DNA from: Stramonita haemastoma
Taxonomy: Eukaryota > Mollusca > Gastropoda > Neogastropoda > Muricidae
Direction: 5' to 3'
Assembly (NCBI GenBank): GCA_030674155.1
Contig: CM060334.1
Span: 24,652,544-24,716,543, forward strand
DNA: 64,000 nucleotides
The translations under genes and the position numbers were made by a program. The notes under the pieces were generated by a model, which was not told the DNA's origin, did no database searches, and saw only the letters and a program-made list of their open reading frames with translations. Below are positions 1 through 10,919 of the stretch, piece by piece. Position 1 is the stretch's first letter. Every line of letters starts with the position of its first letter.

Positions 1-429
1 TTTCTTTCCATCGCTAACGTAGTGACCGTGAATGACAAGGTTAAATATCTGTATGTCAAAGACGATGACAGATTTAGTTCATACAGTTAAAGGTAACAGC
101 TGAACAATGTGGGCCAATGTTGTAATGTCAATTGCTATTGACTGACCTTTCCTTTATGTGCATGGTGACACGATTTGGAGCTGCTAGTTTCCATACTTCG
201 TTGTGGGGGGGGGGGGGGATGTAAACATTTTAGTTTGCAGTTGTGTTGTTGAAGGTTATCCGATCTTAAAGCACCCTGGGAGTCACCCATATCGTTTTAT
301 TCTTCCTCGGCTAGAGCGCTAAGATTTACCCATGGTGAGACTTGGAGTATGCGATCGTTTTTCACTTCCATTAAGGCATCCGCATTCCGAATTCGTTTAT
401 AATGTCGAAACGCAACACCAGTGTCCAAT
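1..429. other. Non-coding flank or intron, no gene recognised
   Basis: I see no exon-like segment here. There is a G homopolymer near 206-219. A short stretch near 268-292 resembles part of the interspersed family best seen at 62665-62870 (the 'cttaaagcaccctgggag' region) but is too short to assign. The sequence is presumed to be upstream intron or flank of the Ig gene that becomes visible at 9869. Confidence 0.5.
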
Positions 430-958
430 CCAATCCAATCCAAAGCCTTTTTATGCCTTCTGGCATGTAGGCAGCAACAAAGGTTCTCCACTCCTGCCTG
501 TCTTGGGCCAGTTTCTGAATGGTTCCCCAGGATGTTGGAGGGTCTTCAGCTCTGTTTCTATTGTCCGACGCCAGGTGTTCTTGGGTCGTCCTCGCCTGCG
601 TTTTCCGTCTGGTGTCCAGTGGAGGCTGTTAGGGCGATGTTCCCTTGTTCCCGTCGGCTGATGTGTCCTATCCATCTCCATCGTCTTTGCATAATGAGGT
701 ATCTATATTTTCTTGGTCGCAGCGGGCCAGGAGTTCTTGGTTGGAGATGGTCTCAGGCCAGAAGATGCGCAGTATTCTCCTGAGATTCTTCGTGTGGAAT
801 GTAGACAGTTTGTTAATGTCATTCTCAGTCATCCTCCAGCATTCTGCGCCATACAGGAGGGTGGAAAGTACGCAGCTCTGATACAGTCTTAGTTTGGCAG
901 TGTGCACGCATAATATTTGAAATGAGTCCTCTCCTCCCACAGGCATGCAATGCACCAA
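430..958 (-). mobile_element. Non-LTR retrotransposon remnant, C-terminal end of reverse transcriptase (dead)
   Basis: Read on the minus strand, two overlapping open segments give the C-terminal tail of a LINE reverse transcriptase. The first (about 958 to 668) contains the thumb-region signature 'VLSTLLYGAECW', then 'LSTFHTKNLRRIL' and 'ISNQELLARC'. After at least one frameshift near 640-700, the second (681 to 451) contains 'DGKRRRGRPKNTWRR' and 'WPKTGRSGEPLLL', followed in a third frame by 'LHARRHK'. In intact elements these motifs lie in one frame near the end of the pol ORF. The catalytic palm (the FADD-type box) is absent, so this is a 5'-truncated, frameshifted copy. The tail type is common in RTE-like and related clades, but the clade cannot be settled from this fragment. 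Confidence is high for RT origin and low for clade. Confidence 0.88.
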
Positions 959-977
959 CCTCCCACCTAGAATATTA

Positions 978-1059
978 TATCATATTATATATATATATAT
1001 ACATACATACATACATACATACATACATACATACATACATACATACATACATACATACA

Positions 1060-1090
<31 letters not shown>
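978..1090. repeat. (TA)n/(ACAT)n microsatellite
   Basis: A TA run passes into about 22 copies of the tetranucleotide ACAT, nearly pure. It adjoins the repeat copy that starts near 1100. Confidence 0.95.
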
Positions 1091-1093
<3 letters not shown>

Positions 1094-1099
1094 GTTACA

Positions 1100-1300
1100 C
1101 ACCTGTCTCTCTCATCCCACGTGGGAATCACTGTGAGACTGCAGGTACACACTGAATGAGAAGTTTTGTGTGTGTGTGTACGTGTGTGTGTGTACGTGTG
1201 TGTGTATGTGTGTGTATGTGTGTGTGTGTGACTGTGTCTAAGTACCTGGCCATGTAGGCAGCCATACTCTGACTTCAAGGGATATTTTCCCCTTGTCATG
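1100..1300 (+). repeat. Interspersed repeat family F, copy 1 (SINE-like)
   Basis: The motifs 'cgtgggaatcactgtgag', 'acactgaatgagaag', and then after a GT-rich insert 'agtacctggccatgtaggc' and 'cagccatactctgac' follow the same order as in copies at 2765-2985 (minus), 14267-14390 (minus), 22341-22545, 33120-33345 and 62665-62870. A family of about 200 bp at dispersed sites in both orientations points to a SINE or MITE. I see no clear tRNA-like head. Confidence 0.7.
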
Positions 1301-1420
1301 AAGGCTGCAGACTGCTAGCTAGGCTAGGAATTTGTCATGGATGAAGACGGGCCCTGACATGTTATTTTGGAAGTGGGACTAATTATTTCATTGTAGGACT
1401 TGACACTTGCAGACCTCACA

Positions 1421-1610
1421 CGCGCACGCACGCACGCACATGCACACACACAACGCACACACGCACGCACGCACGCATACAAGCACACACGCACACACAG
1501 AGTGAGGAGAGAAATAGATGGGAGAGAGACAGCTAGACAGAGAGAGAACAGAGAGAGAGAGATAGAGAGGACAGAGACAGAGAGATAGAGAGACAGAGAG
1601 AGAGAGCATT
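1421..1610. repeat. CA/GC-rich then GA-rich microsatellite
   Basis: An impure (CA)n/(GCAC)n tract (1421-1500) is followed by an impure (GA)n tract (about 1500-1610). All open frames across it are translated repeat. Confidence 0.9.
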
Positions 1611-2404
1611 ATTATGTGGAAAGAGAGGGAAAGCAACAGAACAAATCCAAACCCACTTTGAGTTTACACATAGAAATCATATGGGACAAAATACACACAA
1701 ACCAAACAATAATATAAATCATTGCAGCTACGAAAGTAGAGAAAAGAACATTATTCTTTCCCCAAAAAGAAGAAGAAGAGCACAACCTCTACATCAACAA
1801 AGGCTGAACAAGAGCATAGATGACTCCCCCACACGTACCATTACTACATAATACACGTGCACACTACGCGTGAAAAAAGGGGCAAGGTCAATGTTGCACG
1901 AATTCAAATTTCAAACGGCTCAATACAAAATCTCGGTTAGGTTTTGCGCGGCAAGGAATACCATATACCGCGACTGTCAACGGGCAGTGCACAATGGACT
2001 TGTTCAGAAGAAGAAAACACACGGATATACCTTATAGAAATGTAACCATGGATGCTATACAAGGAATTGATGTGAACTGCAAAATTGAGTGATAACAAAA
2101 AGGTGTGTGCTTAAGTTGCGAACATTTGTGAAATATTGAGAAGCATTCGACCTACCTACCACCTTCGATGATTTGAAAAACTTTTGAGAAATTTTCTCGC
2201 TGTTCGGCAAGCCATCAACGCTTACCCTGTGGATACATTTCGGAGTATGAAGCAGTGTAGAGAACAGTATGGCGGTGTGTAGATCCAGGTTAGTGTTTTG
2301 TATATATGTGTGAAAGTACTACATTATTGAAGGAATTACTTTTGTGTGTATGTGTGAAAAGTTTTCGATGTATGAAAGACTCGGACTGTTCAGTGTTTTT
2401 TCCC
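1611..2404. other. Unique-looking non-coding stretch
   Basis: No coding signature, SINE or microsatellite is evident. A short start-like stretch at about 2269 ('atggcggtgtgtagatccag' followed by 'gttagtg') has a plausible donor but encodes only seven residues and has no support as an exon. Confidence 0.4.
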
Positions 2405-2760
2405 CCTTCAAAGGTTGTGGGACTTTTGCTGTGTTGTGATGGTTGTGATTTTGTATTGTATTGTTTTGTATGGTATTGCATTGTGTTGTATCTGTTTGCT
2501 GTGTTGCAAATTTTGCATTCTGCTGTGTCGCATTTGTTTATATTGTTGCTTTGTATACTGTTGTATTATATTGTTGTTGGGTTGGGTTGCCTTGCGTTGA
2601 ATTTGATGCATCGTTTTCCATTCTGCTGTGTTGTTTATGTTGTATTTTCTTGCGTTTTGTCGTGTTGTAATGCGTTTTATTGTATAGTGTTGTATTCTGT
2701 CGCTCGATTGTGTTGCAATAATGTGTTGCAGTGTAGTGTATAGTATCATAATGTAATGCA
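2405..2760. repeat. Low-complexity TTGTG/TTGTA-rich tract
   Basis: About 350 bp on the plus strand is made of degenerate 'ttgtgttg', 'ttgtattg' and 'tgcattg' units with strong T+G strand bias. It looks like a decayed short tandem repeat. The open frames on both strands here are by-products of this bias. Confidence 0.7.
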
Positions 2761-2764
2761 ATGT

Positions 2765-2985
2765 AGCCTATACCACAAACATTCATGGCAGATTTCTATA
2801 CGTGAGATTAAGTCGGTGTGTGTGGCTGCCAGTAAATGCGAGGTGTTTGAAAACCACTGTACAGGCAAATCATCACCCAGTGTGTGCCTCTGGCTGCACG
2901 GTGATTCCCAGATGGGATAAATGAAACAGTGCGTATTCTGCACGATCCCTAGGCAAGCGTAAAGCAGGGGAACGCCCAACAACAA
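2765..2985 (-). repeat. Interspersed repeat family F, copy 2
   Basis: On the minus strand it begins with 'gttgttgggcgttcccc' (reverse of the end near 2985) and continues with the 'ccatctgggaatcaccg' motif. The order is the same as in the 62665-62870 copy. Confidence 0.7.
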
Positions 2986-3344
2986 AAACTACTACTGCTT
3001 CTATTTATTGTGGAATAACCTATTAGAACACCAACTGAAAGACTAGATTGCATAATCATGGCGGATTTCCCACCGTTCCCCATTCATTATACGACAAAAT
3101 CTTTGTGTCAGACAAATTTATGTGGCTAGTTTGGTTATGTGTAGACAGTCGCGTTGTCTGTCTCGCTTTCTCTGTCTGTGTCTGTCTTTGCTGTCTCTGT
3201 CTGTCTCCCCCACCCCCACCCCTCTCTCTCTCTTTCTTTTCCCTTCTTATCTACCTCCCTCTCCCTCCCATCCCACGACTTAAGTCATTAAATCATACTC
3301 GGTGTCTGAAAGGCGATCGCTTGTGGGCCTGTGTTAGCAAAATG

Positions 3345-3510
3345 TGTGTGTATGTGTGTGCGCGCGCGCACGCGTTTATTATTTTATTTTTATTTATCTA
3401 CTCTTTTATATCGAGGATACTGGAATAAGCATTCATATACACGCGTGCGTGTGCGTGCGTGCGCGCGCGCGTGTGTACGTGTGTCGCGCGCAACGCACGC
3501 ACGCACACGC
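3345..3510. repeat. GT/GC microsatellite enclosing a SINE family A tail fragment
   Basis: Alternating purine-pyrimidine tracts (gt/gc/ac) flank 3395-3432, which reads 'tatcgaggatactggaataa'. That is the reverse of the 3' end of SINE family A (full copy at 43178). Confidence 0.7.
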
Positions 3511-3704
3511 CCCAGGGAAGGGGAGAGGCGATTTTTTCGATGCTTTTCCTTTCTCCTTGAGAGGGTCGGGCTCCACAAGGTCTCCTCAACTTGCCTCTGG
3601 CGCACCTCCTCTCCTCAGCAATTCAATGCAGTGTCCTCCCCCAGAGACTCCGTAAGAAGTCATTGAAGAAGTCAAGTCAAGTGAAATTAATCAATGACCC
3701 TTGG

Positions 3705-3812
3705 TCATCGCCAATCGCATCCCGATCAGCCGGCCCCTGATGAATGAGGTGCTGTCTGTTGGAGGGGATTGTCTCCCATGCCACGCCTAATTAAGTCCCC
3801 TGACTGGCGACG
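3705..3812 (+). repeat. ~110-bp element H, copy 1
   Basis: It carries 'ccgatcagcc', 'gattgtctcccat' and 'cctaattaagtcccctgac' in this order. The same order and orientation recur at 6730-6855 (diverged), 7285-7400 and 8488-8592. No tRNA-like promoter and no terminal repeats were seen. Confidence 0.7.
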
Positions 3813-3884
3813 GCTAAAGTGTTGGGTCGATCGTTTCTCTCTGGTGGGGAGCGAGTTGTTTTGGAACCTATCGGTCAGTTTTAT

Positions 3885-4007
<123 letters not shown>

Positions 4008-4154
4008 TAGGAGGCCCTATTTGCGTGCATTAACGAGCATGTGTGCACATACGAGCATGCCAGTGCGTGGCAAGAGAAACTTGTCCAAAAACGTACGGTT
4101 CGGGTCTTCAATAAGAAAAAAATCGGTAGTTTCACATTCAGCTATTTCCACCTT

Positions 4155-4475
4155 CAAACCAGAAATCAACAGCAAGAAAAAATATAAACAATCAAAATCA
4201 GAGAGAGAAAAATGTAGAATAGAAAGTAAAAAGCCAGAAAAAAAAATAAAGAAGGAAAAAACCCAGAGGAAAAACATTTTTTTTTAATCAAGAACTAGAG
4301 TACAAGCCATTTCAATCCAGAAATCGAAAGCAAGAAAAAATATAATCAATCAAAATCAGAGTTTAAAAAAAAAAAAACCAACGTAGAATAAAAAGTAAAA
4401 AAGCTAAGAAAAAATGATCAAAATAGAGAAGAAGAAATAAACTAGAAGAAAATCTTTTTTTAATCAAGAACTACA
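4155..4475 (+). repeat. Two tandem diverged A-rich units (~160 bp)
   Basis: Unit 1 (about 4158-4296) and unit 2 (about 4315-4475) each start with 'ccagaaatc' + 'agcaagaaaaaatataa' + 'caatcaaaatcagag' and end with 'tttttttaatcaagaacta'. They are a head-to-tail duplication with later divergence. Confidence 0.75.
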
Positions 4476-4799
4476 GAACAAACTTAGAATATAAAAACAA
4501 ATAAAAAAAAAAACCAAGCAAACAACAACAAAAAAGAATAATAACAATCAATGAAGCATGCGCAAAGAGAGGAAAGACGCCTTCGAACAATCACAAGCGA
4601 AGTGGGGAGGGGTTAGAGAGGATGGGGGGGGTAAGGGCAGGGCAAAACGATTTCTATTTGGACAAGTTTAGGATGGTATGAACATGCATGACATTACATT
4701 GCAGCATTTATGGAGCATGTTTTAGGGGCGCCAGGTTTCTCCGCCTGCCGTTTATGTTGCTGCTGTCCTTGGTAATGGCCTTAGCGAGGTGCAGCACTC

Positions 4800-4923
4800 T
4801 TGTGTGGGTTGTGTGTGTGTTGTGTGTGTGGAGAGAGAGACGTGCGAGGTGTTGTGTGTGTGTGATGTGTGTGTGTGATGGAGAGAGACTTGTTGTGTTT
4901 GGATCTCTGTGCTGTTGCGTAGT

Positions 4924-4963
<40 letters not shown>

Positions 4964-4967
4964 TTCT

Positions 4968-5037
<70 letters not shown>

Positions 5038-5155
5038 TCTCCCTCTCTCTCTTCCTCTCTCTCTCTCTTCATCTTCTCTCTCTTTCTCTTTCTCTCTCCC
5101 TTCTTCTCCCTCTCCCTCCCTCCCCCCCCCTCTCTCTCTCTTTCCTCTCTCTGTA
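4800..5155. repeat. GT tract followed by long CT/CTT/CCCT tract
   Basis: An impure GT repeat (4800-4890) is followed by about 225 bp of polypyrimidine (4926-5150). Confidence 0.95.
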
Positions 5156-5489
5156 ACTGTAAAAATAATTGTTTACTGATTTTGTTAATGTTTCATTGAT
5201 TTGTCCAGCACTTACTGATTCAATTACTGTTGTTCCTGCTTGTTTGTTCTGTGGTGGTGTTTCTGTTGTAAAGAAGCTTCCACCTTATCCAATGACCCTC
5301 AATAGAATATTCCAGTTTCAGTTGCCTCTCTTGACATGTATAGTGTGTTGTCCCATCAGACTGGCTCTTACAGAATTTTGCCTGAGATAACTCTGTTGTT
5401 GCTGGTGGCTCTTTTCCGTGCGCTGAATGTTTGATGCACACAGGTTTCATCTATAGTTTTATTGGTGATAGGTACGTGTGTGTGTATGT

Positions 5490-5825
5490 GTTATTTTTTT
5501 TAGGATAATGGACTAAGCACTCAAATGCTTTTTTTTTTTACATCCAGTCTCCATGTATATGCAGTTTTGTAAATTTTGTCATCCGTTCCCACCGCACACA
5601 ATGACCTACTCTTCCGAAAAGCGGAATGGGTTTTAACAGTGTGCACAAGATATTCTGCTTGCGTTCGCACAACGACCTCGGTTTATGGGCTCATCCGAAG
5701 GACTTTCAGGGGTGGAGTCGATACTGATATTAACTCCAGAGGAAAAATCCTCTTGAACGAGATTCGAACCGGTTCGAGATCACGGCGCACCATCACTCTA
5801 ATCACGAGGCTATCCTGTTCCTGTT
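5490..5825 (-). repeat. tRNA-derived SINE family A, near full length, minus strand
   Basis: Reading the minus strand from 5825, a tRNA-like head carries the A-box region 'ggatagcctcgtgattaga' and a B-box-like 'ggttcgaatct' (near 5770). The family body follows ('ggatttttcctctggagtta', 'cataaaccgag', 'gtgcgaacgc'), then the 3' end with a 'ccattatcc'-like motif and an A/T-rich tail. It is adjoined at 5824-5888 by (GT)n(GA)n. Compare the plus-strand copy at 43178. Confidence 0.82.
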
Positions 5826-5841
5826 TGTGTGTGTGTGTGTG

Positions 5842-5893
<52 letters not shown>

Positions 5894-6729
5894 TGATTTG
5901 ATAAGGATTCGTTCCGAGGATTTCGTGCCTGCTTTCAAGGTTTGAACATAATCGATAGACCGTCGATTCCTATGCAAGGACAGTTGCCTTGGGGAAACAG
6001 ATTTTTGGCTCGTACGAGACTGTCCAAAATACAGACGGAACACTTCGCACACGAGCCATCATTTAATGTGTTTATGTTATCATGTTACATATCCCGTAGT
6101 GTTCTCAACCGTAGGGACGCCAGGAATGCCTGACAACCAGCCCTCCATCTTTTCTCTGTCTTCTTCTATCCTTCCTTCCTTCCTTCCTCTCCTCCCTTCA
6201 CTTCCTTCTTCCTTTCTTCCTTTCTCTGGCAGGGCTTCCTTCACTCAGCCACAGGCCTGTCCAGTCTGAGATGTCCTCCTCCACCTCCTCCAATCTCCTT
6301 CTCTTGTCTTCCTCTCTCATTCAGAATATGAGATCCAAGACACAACAAAGTGTGTGTGTGTGTGTGTGTGTGTGAATAAACAGGCTGCTGGTGTCTAAGT
6401 TTGTCTTATATCTCTTGCAGGATTGTCGGGTATTTTTATTTCTCTTGTCACTGTTGTTTAATTAACCAAGGACTTTCTTTTTTGCAGGTTTTTTTTTTTC
6501 AGTCTTAACACTGTACACTTAATAGCTGGTGTAGCTGCAAGTGAAACATACAACCGCACGTGTGGGGCTAACAGCGCCTGGCACGCGCGCGCGCGCGTGG
6601 GACACACACACACACACACACAAAGGAACAATGTAACATGATAGCTGTGTCCACACAATCAAATCCACACAAAGATAAAAGCGTCTAAACACATAAACAC
6701 AAGATTAGACTAGGTGGACAAGAGCAGTG

Positions 6730-6855
6730 TGTCCGATTGTGACCCACGGCTGTACGGATAACAAGATGGCTTTGATGCGTAATGTCCGATCTCTGTCGGT
6801 AGTTCTCTCCCATCTCGCGCCTAATTGTCTCCCCTGGTCAATACTATAAATAGTC
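6730..6855 (+). repeat. ~110-bp element H, diverged copy
   Basis: 'ctctcccat' and 'gcgcctaattgtctcccct' align in order with copies at 3705, 7285 and 8488, but the left part is weakly conserved. Confidence 0.5.
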
Positions 6856-6954
6856 TGGTAGATCTCTTGCTTGCGCGGAAAGGGTCGTGTACTGATAAGT
6901 GTGTGTGCATTCGTGCGCACGCGTGCGTGTTTGTGTTATTTTCTTTTAATATTA

Positions 6955-7110
6955 TTAAATTATTATTTTATTTCGTGGATAATTGAATAAGCACTCCCTG
7001 TGGTTTTTACATGAAATCCGCGTCTGTATTCAATTTGTGTGTGTTTTGTGTACGTGTGCGCGCGCGCGCACTCACGTGTGTGTATGTGTACATGTACGTA
7101 TATCTGTATG
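6955..7110. repeat. SINE family A tail fragment plus GT/GC repeat
   Basis: 'cgtggataattgaataagca' (minus-oriented family A tail) is followed by alternating GT/GC/AC. It resembles the arrangement at 3345-3510. Confidence 0.5.
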
Positions 7111-7284
7111 CATATTGTACGCGCATGCTGGCGTTGGTTGCATAGGGGCCTGCCCGCGCATGCATGTCTTCCTGTATACGCGGCCAGTGATATCAGTGAG
7201 TGCACTAGGGAGTCAGGTTGAGGGGAAAGATGAGACGTGCAGGGCTGAGGAGAATGGCCGAAGCTTGTTCAGCCCTCCTCCATG

Positions 7285-7400
7285 ACCGCTGTCGATGGAA
7301 AGCCGATCCGTCTGGCCCTGGCCTTTGATAAATGGGCCTTGTCTGTTGACTCGATTATCTCCCATCCTCCCTACCCCTAATTGCGTCCCCTGACCAACAC
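7285..7400 (+). repeat. ~110-bp element H, copy 3
   Basis: It carries 'agccgatccgtctggcc', 'gattatctcccat' and 'cctaattgcgtcccctgacc', colinear with the copies at 3705 and 8488. Confidence 0.7.
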
Positions 7401-8225
7401 TGGACAAGCCGTCTTCCTTGATAGATATAAAGGGTCTACTCTGTCGCCCTTGGCGCTGATGTTTGGAAGATTGTGTGTGTGTGTGTGTTTCTGTCTGTCC
7501 GTCTGCTTGCCTATCCTTCAGCACCCGTATGAGAATAATAATTTGCGCGTGTGCGCCTGCGCGCGAACGCAAGAGTGTGCGAACCAGATTGTACCGTTTA
7601 TGTTTTCCTTTCGACACTAACAGTTCTCTCCTGGCCACGCTGAAGTTGGCTGGGCTGGGCCTCTTTTGTCAGGCGCCTAATGGCAGTTTTTGTTTTTCGC
7701 TTATACGACAAACATCTATAGATGCTGTCTGAGCGTTCGACGACGAAAAAGTACAGATTCACTGCAGCGCACTGTTTTAAAAAGGACAGTTATGGTTGAT
7801 TGTATGGATAACAGGAACATACCCAGCATGCAGAATGTCACGTGCAAGGGGACAAGCTCCACCAGGTTAGGCGTTCTCGAGACTGCCCAGCGCTCTTCTA
7901 GTGTTGTAAATATTTTTGCCAAAAGAATTATGCAGCTTTTTTTTTCGCGGGGGGGGGGGGGGGGGCTGTTGATATAAGTGAACGCATGATTATTGTGGAA
8001 GATAATTTGGGTCTACGATTCCGGAGAAATGTATATTTTTGGCATGCTCAGCTTTATATTTTATATAGTGTAGGGAAGGAGGGATGCTTTTCGTTTCTTT
8101 TTTTTTGGGGGGGGGAAGGGGGCGTAGCATATTTTGTGCCATCCGCTTAGCCCAGGTCATAAGAAATACCAAAAAATGGTGATGAGAAAATTTGTTTGGG
8201 GGCGGGGAGGGGGGAATGACCTTCA
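7401..8225. other. Non-coding stretch with short homopolymers
   Basis: It contains a GT run (7470-7490), G runs near 7951-7966 and 8107-8120, and a 'catacccagcatgca' motif at about 7818 that is shared with SINE family E (42677). No exon was recognised. Confidence 0.45.
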
Positions 8226-8283
8226 TGCAATCCTCTCTCTCTCTCTCTCTCTCTCTCCTTCTCTCTCTCTCTCCTCTCCTCTC

Positions 8284-8317
<34 letters not shown>

Positions 8318-8326
8318 CTCTCTCTT
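8226..8326. repeat. (CT)n/(CTCTC)n microsatellite
   Basis: About 95 bp of impure CT. Confidence 0.95.
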
Positions 8327-8487
8327 AAAACGCCCTATATCATACTTTGCACAAAATGGCTGGCGGTCATGCGCGCAAAAAGGGAAAGGAGGGGAAGTTG
8401 GGCATGAACGACAGCAGCCTCCAACAGCCTCCGCCCCTGCAGACTTTTTATTGTCTGAAGGTTTTCTGCCGTTATGACCTGTCATTG

Positions 8488-8592
8488 TCCCCCATCGCAT
8501 GCCGATCAGTCTCTCTTTGATTAACGAGAACCTGTCGACAGGCTGGATTGTCTCCCATCCCACGCCTAATTAAGTCCCCTTGACCGGCAACT
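8488..8592 (+). repeat. ~110-bp element H, copy 4
   Basis: It shares 'gccgatcag', 'ggattgtctcccatcccacg' and 'cctaattaagtcccctt' with the copy at 3705. The match between these two copies is the closest of the four. Confidence 0.75.
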
Positions 8593-8607
8593 CTCTCTCT
8601 CTGCCTG

Positions 8608-8698
<91 letters not shown>

Positions 8699-8700
8699 TC
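8590..8700. repeat. (CT)n microsatellite
   Basis: About 105 bp of nearly pure CT directly abuts element H copy 4. A C-run lies further on at 8837-8855. Confidence 0.96.
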
Positions 8701-9394
8701 TTCTACTTCGAGGGGTGTTTCGCTGAAGAGCTTGTGTGATTTCATGATTGATGACAGTGATTCCGGTGTAAATCAAAGATTGAAAATCATTTGTCCATTC
8801 ATTCACTAAATCATTCTTTTTTTCCTTCTTCTCTCCCCCCCCCCCCCCCCCCCCCTCTTTTTTAAGCTCATCCGACTACAAAAGGTTGTGTTAAACTTGA
8901 TACCGAGTAGAAAAAACCCCAAAGACGCCGAATGTTGGTAGTGGTTGCAAAGACCCGAGTCACTCTCCACTACCTCCACTGTCCAGAAAGTGTTTCAGTC
9001 TGGACTATAAACCAAAATCTCGAGTTGCGAATGATAGGAGCTTCGGCTCGTGTAGCACTGCGGTGCTTGCGCGGGCCGTTCTCTATTGCTGCTTCAACAG
9101 AAATTGTTCTGTTTTTGGGGTGGCCCGAGGCACTGAAGTGGGAGACCTTCTGACTTTTGGCTTCTGTCAACAACAGTCCCTAAATCGGAATATTTCTGCT
9201 GGGACTCTAATATAATTCAACAACAACAACACCGAGTTGGGAACGCATGTAGACTAAACATCTTGTGTACACATAAAAAAAATCAACGTACCTTTCGTAA
9301 TAGAAGACCAAACCAGCTGTAGCCTAACGGCAATTTTGGAGGACACACAAACATACCCAGCATGCACCCTGCTACCTGGAGATCCACGGGGTTA

Positions 9395-9667
9395 AAGTGT
9401 GGATGGGTGGTCTAGGATGAGTACCGCGCCTGCCTAGAAAGCGAAAAGTCCGGGTCGAAGTGTGCGATGGTTCGAATCCCGTTTGTGCCCAAAACGTTTG
9501 ACCCCATCCATTTAGACCATGAGTGGTGGACTGGGTGTCAGTCATTCTGGAAGAGACAATAAACTGAGGTCTCTGGGTTACACATCATTATTTAGCGCAA
9601 CGTAAAATGAACCCACGGAAACAGAGGGTTGTCCTGGCAAAATTCTGTAGAAAAAGCCACTCGATAG
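9395..9667 (+). repeat. tRNA-derived SINE family B
   Basis: It carries a tRNA-like head with a B box 'ggttcgaatcc' (about 9470), then 'aagagacaataaactgaggt' and a core containing 'cgtaaaatgaacccacgg', 'gggttgtcctggcaaaattc' and 'ccactcgatagg'. A minus-strand copy with the related 'cgtaaaagagcctatgg' core lies at 63490-63720. This central-domain type is widespread in molluscan SINEs as far as I know, but I cannot name the domain with certainty. Confidence 0.72.
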
Positions 9668-9770
9668 GCATGCTCTTCCGAAAGGTGGACGGGGTTTTAA
9701 CTTGTGCGCAATTTGTTCTGCGCTGCGTTCGCACACGGGACCTCGGTTTATAGTCTCATCCTCTAGCACG
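9668..9770 (-). repeat. SINE family A body fragment
   Basis: Minus-oriented pieces of the family A body ('gctcttccgaaaggtggac', 'acacgggacctcggtttata') directly abut family B, so one element was probably inserted beside or into the other. It ends about 100 bp before the Ig1 exon. Confidence 0.7.
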
Positions 9771-9868
9771 AGGGAGACGAAAAAATAATGGGATTGAAAA
9801 GAAACAGGTTGACTGATTACACCTTATTGGCTGCTGTCATTGTTTTGTTCTTGCTGATGTCACTTCAG

Positions 9869-10088
9869 GTGGCCTGGAGAAGAATCGACGCGGACGACTT
9901 TCTGACGATCGGGGAGCTGACGTGGATTGATGACGTCAAGTTCTCGGTGGAGCACACGCCGCGGGAGAATGACGCGGGGGACTGGAACCTGGTGATCGAC
10001 AAGGTGACGCAGGAGGACGGCGGGGTGTACGAGTGTCAGGTCACCTCCAAGCTGGGCTTCAACAAGCTGGTCAAGCTGAATGTCGTTG
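9869..10088 (+). CDS. Exon: second half of Ig domain 1 of a two-Ig Dpr/DIP/lachesin-like adhesion protein
   Basis: The exon is 220 nt, with acceptor ...tcacttcag| and donor |gtgagg, entering in phase 0 and leaving in phase 1. It starts 'VAWRRIDADDFLTIG', the C-strand tryptophan region in the same place and style as the V(A/S)W-R...LT(I/V)G of Dpr, zig-8 and lachesin proteins. It continues with 'GDWNLVID' (E strand) and 'DGGVYECQV' (the F-strand D-x-G-x-Y-x-C motif, residues 50-58), and ends 'LVKLNVV'. The first Ig cysteine must lie in an upstream exon that I could not find in 1..9868. GC and codon use rise sharply over the flanks, which supports real coding. The product should be extracellular and act in neuronal recognition or adhesion. 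A start at the in-frame ATG at 9788 is rejected because the family-like sequence begins exactly at the splice acceptor. Confidence 0.92.
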
Positions 10089-10198
10089 GTGAGGGGTCTC
10101 TTGTTGTTGGTGGTAGTGGTGTTGTAGTTGTGTGTGTGTGTGTGTGTGGGGGGTGGTGTACGTGTGTGTGTGTGTGTCGTGCGTCCCCGCCCGTGGGA

Positions 10199-10480
10199 GG
10201 TGGGATAACTCAGTGGTCAAAGCGCTCGCTTTCCACCCAGTCAAGTTAAGCAGCGTCGAGCGTGGTTACCACTTGGATGGGTGACTGTTTGCGCGCCTTG
10301 CTTCAGCACAGTTCCCCCAGTTTACCCAGCTGTAAACGGGTACCTGCCCTCTTTAGGGTCAGGGAAGGTAAAGCAGCGAGGGAGAGGAGATGGGCGCCGC
10401 CCTCAATATGCTGGCCCTAGAGAAGTTGAGTCTCTGATGACTCCTCCCCTACGACCACAAATGTTATGGGAAACACTTAT
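10199..10480 (+). repeat. Chimeric tRNA/5S-rRNA-headed SINE (family C)
   Basis: The first ~40 nt ('ataactcagtggtcaaagcg', 'gctcgctttcc') match the D-arm/A-box and anticodon-stem side of a tRNA. From about 10243 the sequence switches to 'aagttaagcagcgtcgagcg' and 'acttggatgggtgac', which is the 3' half of 5S rRNA including its A-box and C-box control region. A body follows ('gggtacctgccctctttagg', 'ggtaaagcagcgaggg', 'atgctggccctagagaag') and ends in a TA-rich tail. Minus-strand copies lie at 39050-39335 and 50380-50640; the 39050 copy has the better preserved tRNA part, 'tagctcagtggtcagagc' when reversed. A body fragment lies at 59800-59905. Confidence 0.82.
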
Positions 10481-10919
10481 ATATATTATATATATTTTTT
10501 ATTTTTATATATATATATTCTTAACAAAAAAACTCCATGATACATTACCTATAATATCAAAACCTTTCTAGCTTACATCGCATTCACAATCTCAGGAAAA
10601 TGTACACCCAGGTCTTGATTGTTTAGTTCATTGTCATCCTCCCTGTCTCAGGAATACTGTACATGACTTCTTGTTCTGAGTGTTCATAGTTACTTTTAAA
10701 AGCATTTCAAGCCAGTGGACGGCTTTGATGAATAGTTAACGGTTATTCAGTTAGCTACTTACAATCGATAAACATTTCTTTTTCCGAAAGCATAAACGTA
10801 ACATTCCAATTTAACCAGGGAGTTTAGAAAATTTTGTGTAGATATTTAGTGGTTCGCCAACCACTGTTCTTTGTACACAGTACTTGCATGATTTTGCATA
10901 GTGTATGTGTTTGTATGCT

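Noticed and set aside
9788..9868. ATG at 9788 as the gene start with a hydrophobic leader before the Ig1 exon
   Set aside because: The leader looks signal-like, but it would skip the first half of Ig1 including its cysteine. The family match starts exactly at a splice acceptor, so the leader is read-through of intron.
10243..10300. 5S rRNA gene
   Set aside because: Only the 3' half of 5S is present, fused to a tRNA-like 5' part and followed by a repeat body found at other loci.
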